Shown one piece after another: positions 60,674-64,000 of a stretch of DNA of 64,000 nt (its first letter is position 1; the number at the start of each line of letters is the position of its first letter). A program made the translations under genes and the position numbers. The notes below the pieces were generated by a model. It was not told the origin of the DNA and searched no databases. It worked only from the letters and a program-made list of their open reading frames with translations. Source of the stretch: Glycomyces harbinensis (lineage in GTDB: Bacteria > Actinomycetota > Actinomycetes > Mycobacteriales > Micromonosporaceae); NCBI RefSeq assembly GCF_900101745.1, contig NZ_FNAD01000008.1, positions 124,001 through 188,000 on the forward strand, written 5' to 3'.

Positions 60674-61789
60674 TCACTCGCCCCCTTTCTCAACGCCCGT
60701 CGCCCGATCGGTGGGACCTGCGTTCGCTGAACCGCCGCAGGCCTCGATGGCTTGCGTCGCGATTTCGAGGCGGACTCGGAAGTCCGCGTCTTCGGATGCC
60801 GCCAGCGCAGCCAAGGTGGTCTGTCTGCGCCGCAGCGACCTTTCCAGCCATGCCCGCCAGTCGGCTGTCTTCTCGGCCGCCGCCACGGTCTCCGGTCGCC
60901 AGACCGGCATCGGTGCGCCGGTGGCCGCGAATCGCGGGTTCGGTTTCAGACCCTCGGGTTCGGGAAGGAAGTCGCGGATCGCGGCTCCGGTCCAGCCTCG
61001 CGAGCGAAGGAATGCGTTGGTGATCCAGACCGTCGGATCGCCTCGCTGCACGAACTGCGGTCGCGGACTGGTCGACTGGCCGCCGGATGCGGCCGGCGTC
61101 TCGGGTGCCGTCAATGGCCCACGGAGGTGCGTCGGTGCGGGTGGAGGAGCGGCCTGTCGCGGTTTGGTTCTCGGTGCGCTCGGGGGTTTTCGCCGACGCT
61201 TTGCTACGGAGCCTTCCGGAGGGTTCACCGGTTCGGCGGTGCGTTCGGCTGCGGCCTTCGTGGTTGCTGTCGGCCCGCTCGGTTCCCGCGTCTGCCGCGG
61301 CTCGGGGCCCGGCTTGGTCTCAGGCGCGGCTCGCGCCGGTTCGGCTTGCTGCGCTTTCGCTTCGGCGAGACCCAGTTTCCAGGCGGTCTGGGTCAGCGAG
61401 CGGACCAGCCACTTGGTGAAGTGCTCGCGCAGCGGTTCTGACGGGACCGTCGCGAACGGCAGTGCCTGCGCGACCATCTCCGGTCCCCGCAATGGGTCGC
61501 TCCGGTCCGAGGGCGGTCTCGGATCCGGTCTCGTCGCGCCGAGCCCGCGTCCGATGCCGCCTGCATCCGGCGGGGCGACGCCCGCCAATTCCTCGGCGAC
61601 GCCGCCCGGGACGGGCGGGATCGCGCCGAGCAGGTGATCGGGGAAGAGGGTCGGGCCGCTTGCAGTGGTTTCAGGCTCCGCGTCGGTCAAGACGCTCGCG
61701 CTCGGCGGGGCGATGCCCCCGAGGTGGTCGGCGAGGGCCTTCGGCCCGGCCTGCTTCCGTGAACTGCCTGATGGTCTCGTTGTCGCCAT
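60674..61789 (-). CDS. Proline/alanine-rich hypothetical protein
   Basis: 371 residues from ATG 61789. The N-terminal third has three variants of a short motif: DHLGGIAPP, DHLLGAIPP and EELAGVAPP. The middle is Ala/Pro/Lys/Thr-rich and disordered. The C-terminal part (WITNAFLRSRGWTGAAIRDFLPEPEGLKPNPRF ... MPVWRPETVAAAE) is well composed and likely folded, followed by a helix with ASEDADFRVRLEIATQAIEAC. The repeated motif could bind a partner. No family recognised. Confidence 0.68.
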   Translation of the reverse strand: MATTRPSGSSRKQAGPKALADHLGGIAPPSASVLTDAEPETTASGPTLFPDHLLGAIPPVPGGVAEELAGVAPPDAGGIGRGLGATRPDPRPPSDRSDPLRGPEMVAQALPFATVPSEPLREHFTKWLVRSLTQTAWKLGLAEAKAQQAEPARAAPETKPGPEPRQTREPSGPTATTKAAAERTAEPVNPPEGSVAKRRRKPPSAPRTKPRQAAPPPAPTHLRGPLTAPETPAASGGQSTSPRPQFVQRGDPTVWITNAFLRSRGWTGAAIRDFLPEPEGLKPNPRFAATGAPMPVWRPETVAAAEKTADWRAWLERSLRRRQTTLAALAASEDADFRVRLEIATQAIEACGGSANAGPTDRATGVEKGGE

Positions 61790-61857
61790 CGCACCGTCCG
61801 ATCGGTGATCGCGCTTCGCCCGAAGGCGCCGCGCTCGCTATTCAGTTGCCTCGGCGA

Positions 61858-61885
61858 CCGTACCCAAGGGGTCCGACAATTTCCG
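61858..61885 (-). repeat. Degenerate copy of the GCACCCTT repeat family
   Basis: ACCCAAGGGGTCCGACAAT resembles the units at 52773 with about 8 internal bases deleted. It lies in the 269-base gap 61790-62058, which otherwise holds only the upstream region of the hydrolase gene. Confidence 0.45.
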
Positions 61886-62058
61886 TTCCAGCGCCTCTCA
61901 GCTGGGAAGACGCGGGTCGCGCGGTTCCTGTCAGCGACTCGTCAGCGCGATGTCAGCGCGTGCGGCGATCGTTCACTTCGACAGCAAGGACGGCCCGGGC
62001 CCACCGCCTCGGCCGCTCAGAAGCACCCGCGAGCCGGGTCCACCGAAGGGACGCCATC

Positions 62059-63438
62059 ATGACCGTCGAAGAACTCAACGAGACCGTCGCCCAGTACGCC
62101 GAGGCCTACGCCGTTCCCGGCGTCTCGGTCGGCATCTGGCACCAGGGCCGCGAAATCTACGCCGCCCACGGCGTCACCAGCGTCGAGAATCCGCTCCCGG
62201 TCGACCGGGACACGATCTTCACCCTCGGCTCGATCAGCAAGAGCTTCACCGCGACCGCCCTGGTGATCCTCGCCGAGCAGGGCAAGGTCGACTTCGACGC
62301 CCCCGTGCGCCGCTACCTGCCCGGCCTCGAACTCGCCGACGAGGAGACCGCCGCGTCGATCACCGTCGCCCACCTGCTCAACCACACCGCCGGGCTCGAC
62401 ACCTGGATGCTCCTGGACACCGGCGACGGCGACGACGCGCTCAAGACCTATGTGGACAATCTGGAGGAGTTGACCGTCATCGGGAAGCCGGGCGAGCGCG
62501 CCTCCTACAGCCAGGCCGGCTTCAACCTCCTCGGCCGGGTCATCGAGGCCGTCACCGGCACGACCTACGAGAAGGCCGTCTCCCGGCTCCTGCTCGAACC
62601 GCTGGGCCTGGAACGCTCCACCTTCTTCGCGGCCGAGGCGATGACGCACAGGTTCTCCCTGGGCCACAACGTCGACGACGAGGGCACGACCGTCTCGCGG
62701 CCCTGGAAGCTCCACCGCGCCCAGAACCCCGGCGGCGGCCTCGCCTCCACCGCGAGCGACCTCGTCCGCTGGGCCCGGTTCCACCTCGGCGACGGCACCG
62801 CCCCGAGCGGTGAGCGGCTGGTCTCCGCCGAGGCGCTGCGCGCCATGCGGAACCCCACGGTCGAACTCCGCGGCAGCTCCACCGGCGACGCGTTCGGCAT
62901 CTGCTGGTTCCTGCGCGAGATCGACGGCGCGGCCTCTTTCGGGCACGGCGGGTCGGCGTACGGCCAGTTCGCGGACCTGATCGTCGTGCCGGAGCACGAT
63001 TTCGCGATCGCGGTCGCCACCAATGCCGCGCCGGGCGGCACGCCCTGCAACCTGGCGGTCATCCGCTGGGCGCTGGAGCACTACCTGGGCCTGATCGACC
63101 GCGACCCCGAGCCGGTCGCCTACGAGGCGGTTCGCGCCGCCGAGGTCGTCGGCGACTTCGACGTGGACATGATGACGGTGACGGTCACCGACGAAGGCGG
63201 GCGCCTGACGCTCGCCGCGCGGATCAAGCCGGAGCTGCGCGAAGCGTCGGAAGACGAGCTGCCCGCGGACTGCGAGCCCGCGCACATGGGGTTCCTCGCC
63301 GAGGACGGCGACGACTACATCATCACCGAGGGGCCGCTGGAGGGCCAGCGCGGCTACTTCGATCGCGGTGAGGACGGGGCGATCACCGGCATCGACCTCG
63401 GCGGACGCGAGTTCCGCCGGGTCGTCAGGGCGGATTGA
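62059..63438 (+). CDS. Serine hydrolase of the beta-lactamase/DD-peptidase (class C) family
   Basis: 459 residues from ATG 62059 (GAAGGGA upstream). No signal peptide, so probably cytoplasmic. Active-site motif Ser58-x-x-Lys61 (LGSISKSF), Tyr150 (SYSQAGFNLLGRVIE; the usual YxN has Gln in place of Asn) and GHGGSAYGQF as the third motif. Residues 370-459 form a C-terminal lipocalin-like domain (VTVTDEGGRLTLAARIK). More likely an esterase or amidase than a beta-lactamase. Confidence 0.87.
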   Translation: MTVEELNETVAQYAEAYAVPGVSVGIWHQGREIYAAHGVTSVENPLPVDRDTIFTLGSISKSFTATALVILAEQGKVDFDAPVRRYLPGLELADEETAASITVAHLLNHTAGLDTWMLLDTGDGDDALKTYVDNLEELTVIGKPGERASYSQAGFNLLGRVIEAVTGTTYEKAVSRLLLEPLGLERSTFFAAEAMTHRFSLGHNVDDEGTTVSRPWKLHRAQNPGGGLASTASDLVRWARFHLGDGTAPSGERLVSAEALRAMRNPTVELRGSSTGDAFGICWFLREIDGAASFGHGGSAYGQFADLIVVPEHDFAIAVATNAAPGGTPCNLAVIRWALEHYLGLIDRDPEPVAYEAVRAAEVVGDFDVDMMTVTVTDEGGRLTLAARIKPELREASEDELPADCEPAHMGFLAEDGDDYIITEGPLEGQRGYFDRGEDGAITGIDLGGREFRRVVRAD

Positions 63439-63487
63439 GCCGGCGCGACCAGCGGGAACGGCGCCCTGGGACGAAGCCGGGCGAGAA

Positions 63488-63531
63488 CGGTGCGGGCCGG
63501 TCGGAGCAACCCGACCGGCCCGCACCGTTTT
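63488..63531 (+). terminator. Strong terminator of the serine hydrolase gene
   Basis: CGGTGCGGGCCGGTCGG (63488-63504) pairs 17/17 with 63511-63527 and is followed by TTTT. Confidence 0.8.
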
Positions 63532-63842
63532 GTCGCACCCGCGATGCACCCTTGTGTCAGGGGCCCATGCGCCGGCCATCGCCTTCGGCGTGGGCTGAAA
63601 CGCGCAGGCCGCGGGTGCGGTGACTCCGCACACCCGCGACCCCGAAGAGGCACTGTTCTGTCGCACCCCTGGGCCACCCTTGTGTTCAGGGGCCCAAGCG
63701 GCGCCACTCGCCTTCGGCGTGGGCCGGAACAGCGACGGCGACAAGGCCGGTGATTCGGGACACTCGCATCGATTGGATCTCGAGGTTGTGTCGTACCCTC
63801 GCGCCACCCTTGTGTCTGGGGGCCCACACTCCGATCATCGCC
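63531..63842 (+). repeat. Three-unit array of the GCACCCTTG repeat family with conserved extension
   Basis: Units start at 63531, 63659 and 63789 (periods 128 and 130). Each has TGTCGCACCC or a close variant, then CCACCCTTGTG or GCACCCTTGTG, GGGGCCCA, and about 20 bases later TCGCCTTCGGCG. The last element is itself a hairpin. They fill most of the 476-base gap 63439-63914. Confidence 0.7.
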
Positions 63843-63914
63843 TTCGGCGTGCCTCCCGGGATTGCTCTCCCGCCTCTCCCCGGCTCGTCGCCACCTCAGG
63901 GCACACTTGCCCGT

Positions 63915-64000
63915 ATGCGCGTACTCCTGCTCGGGTCCTTCGCCATCCGCGACGACGCGGACCGGCCCGTCGAGCTCGGTGGGGCGCGGCTTCGCGCGCT
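63915..64000 (+). CDS. SARP/AfsR-like regulator, N-terminal fragment
   Basis: The frame from ATG 63915 stays open to the edge (28 codons): MRVLLLGSFAIRDDADRPVELGGARLRA. This opening (LLG-F-x-PVELGGxRLRAL) is that of the OmpR-type DNA-binding domain of SARP/BTAD regulators. The promoter lies in the repeat-containing gap. Partial. Confidence 0.7.
   Translation, partial: MRVLLLGSFAIRDDADRPVELGGARLRA

Noticed and set aside
62059-63438. True beta-lactamase
   Set aside because: No signal peptide, YxN altered to YSQ and a C-terminal lipocalin-like domain point to an esterase-type family member.
59005-63842. CRISPR arrays
   Set aside because: Repeats diverge, spacing is irregular, three units per site and no cas genes nearby.

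Overview
The window reads as chromosomal DNA of a high-GC, filamentous-type actinomycete. Codons end strongly in G or C, many starts are GTG, TTG or leaderless, and the gene families are actinobacterial: GlnR, DUF5753/DUF397 pairs, DUF1707, DUF1416, DUF5925, DUF7873, an ECF41 sigma factor, LmeA and a Cys-rich leader peptide. The genus cannot be fixed from sequence alone; Glycomyces-like relatives would fit. About 70 protein genes are supported. There are no rRNA genes, no CRISPR array, no transposase and no complete prophage.

Layout. 1-5.9 kb: a membrane-anchored exported protein, a large orphan membrane protein, an acetyltransferase ORF that has lost its stop, and a DUF7873 gene. 5.9-6.3 kb: a compact RNA locus with tRNA halves in reversed order (3' half before 5' half), twice in tandem; the second copy folds into a canonical cloverleaf with encoded CCA. 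6.4-16.9 kb: mostly membrane or surface proteins, a methyltransferase and a large secreted subtilisin. 17-21 kb: a secreted GH43 arabinanase, a T7SS (ESX)-type pair of acidic/glycine-rich and small helical proteins, then glnR. 22-29.6 kb: LmeA, a sulfurtransferase operon behind a cysteine leader peptide, ECF41 sigma with its CMD partner, and an orphan nuoD.

29.8-37 kb and 42-44.3 kb hold two parallel polymorphic-toxin cassettes. Both run YbaB-like, EspC-like, WXG-type carrier, separate nuclease toxin, immunity gene(s). The first carries an NS-type endonuclease and a duplicated SUKH immunity array; the second carries an HNH/His-Me nuclease. No T7SS core (EccB/C/D/E) is in the window, so export would depend on machinery elsewhere. 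Between them lie pentapeptide-type proteins, a DUF5753/DUF397 regulatory pair, a methyltransferase and a 1.3-kb gene-poor stretch.

44.5-64 kb: a second GH43-like hydrolase, the pxpABC 5-oxoprolinase operon, a CopD-CtaG fusion, a DUF5925 AAA ATPase, a TetR-MFS-CMD locus with a clear operator, a LAXTG-anchored surface protein, an epimerase, a beta-lactamase-family hydrolase and the start of a SARP-like regulator. Intergenic repeats sharing GCACCCTT cores occur at 52.8, 59.0 and 63.5 kb. Two near-identical structured non-coding elements lie at 17.1 and 45.7 kb.
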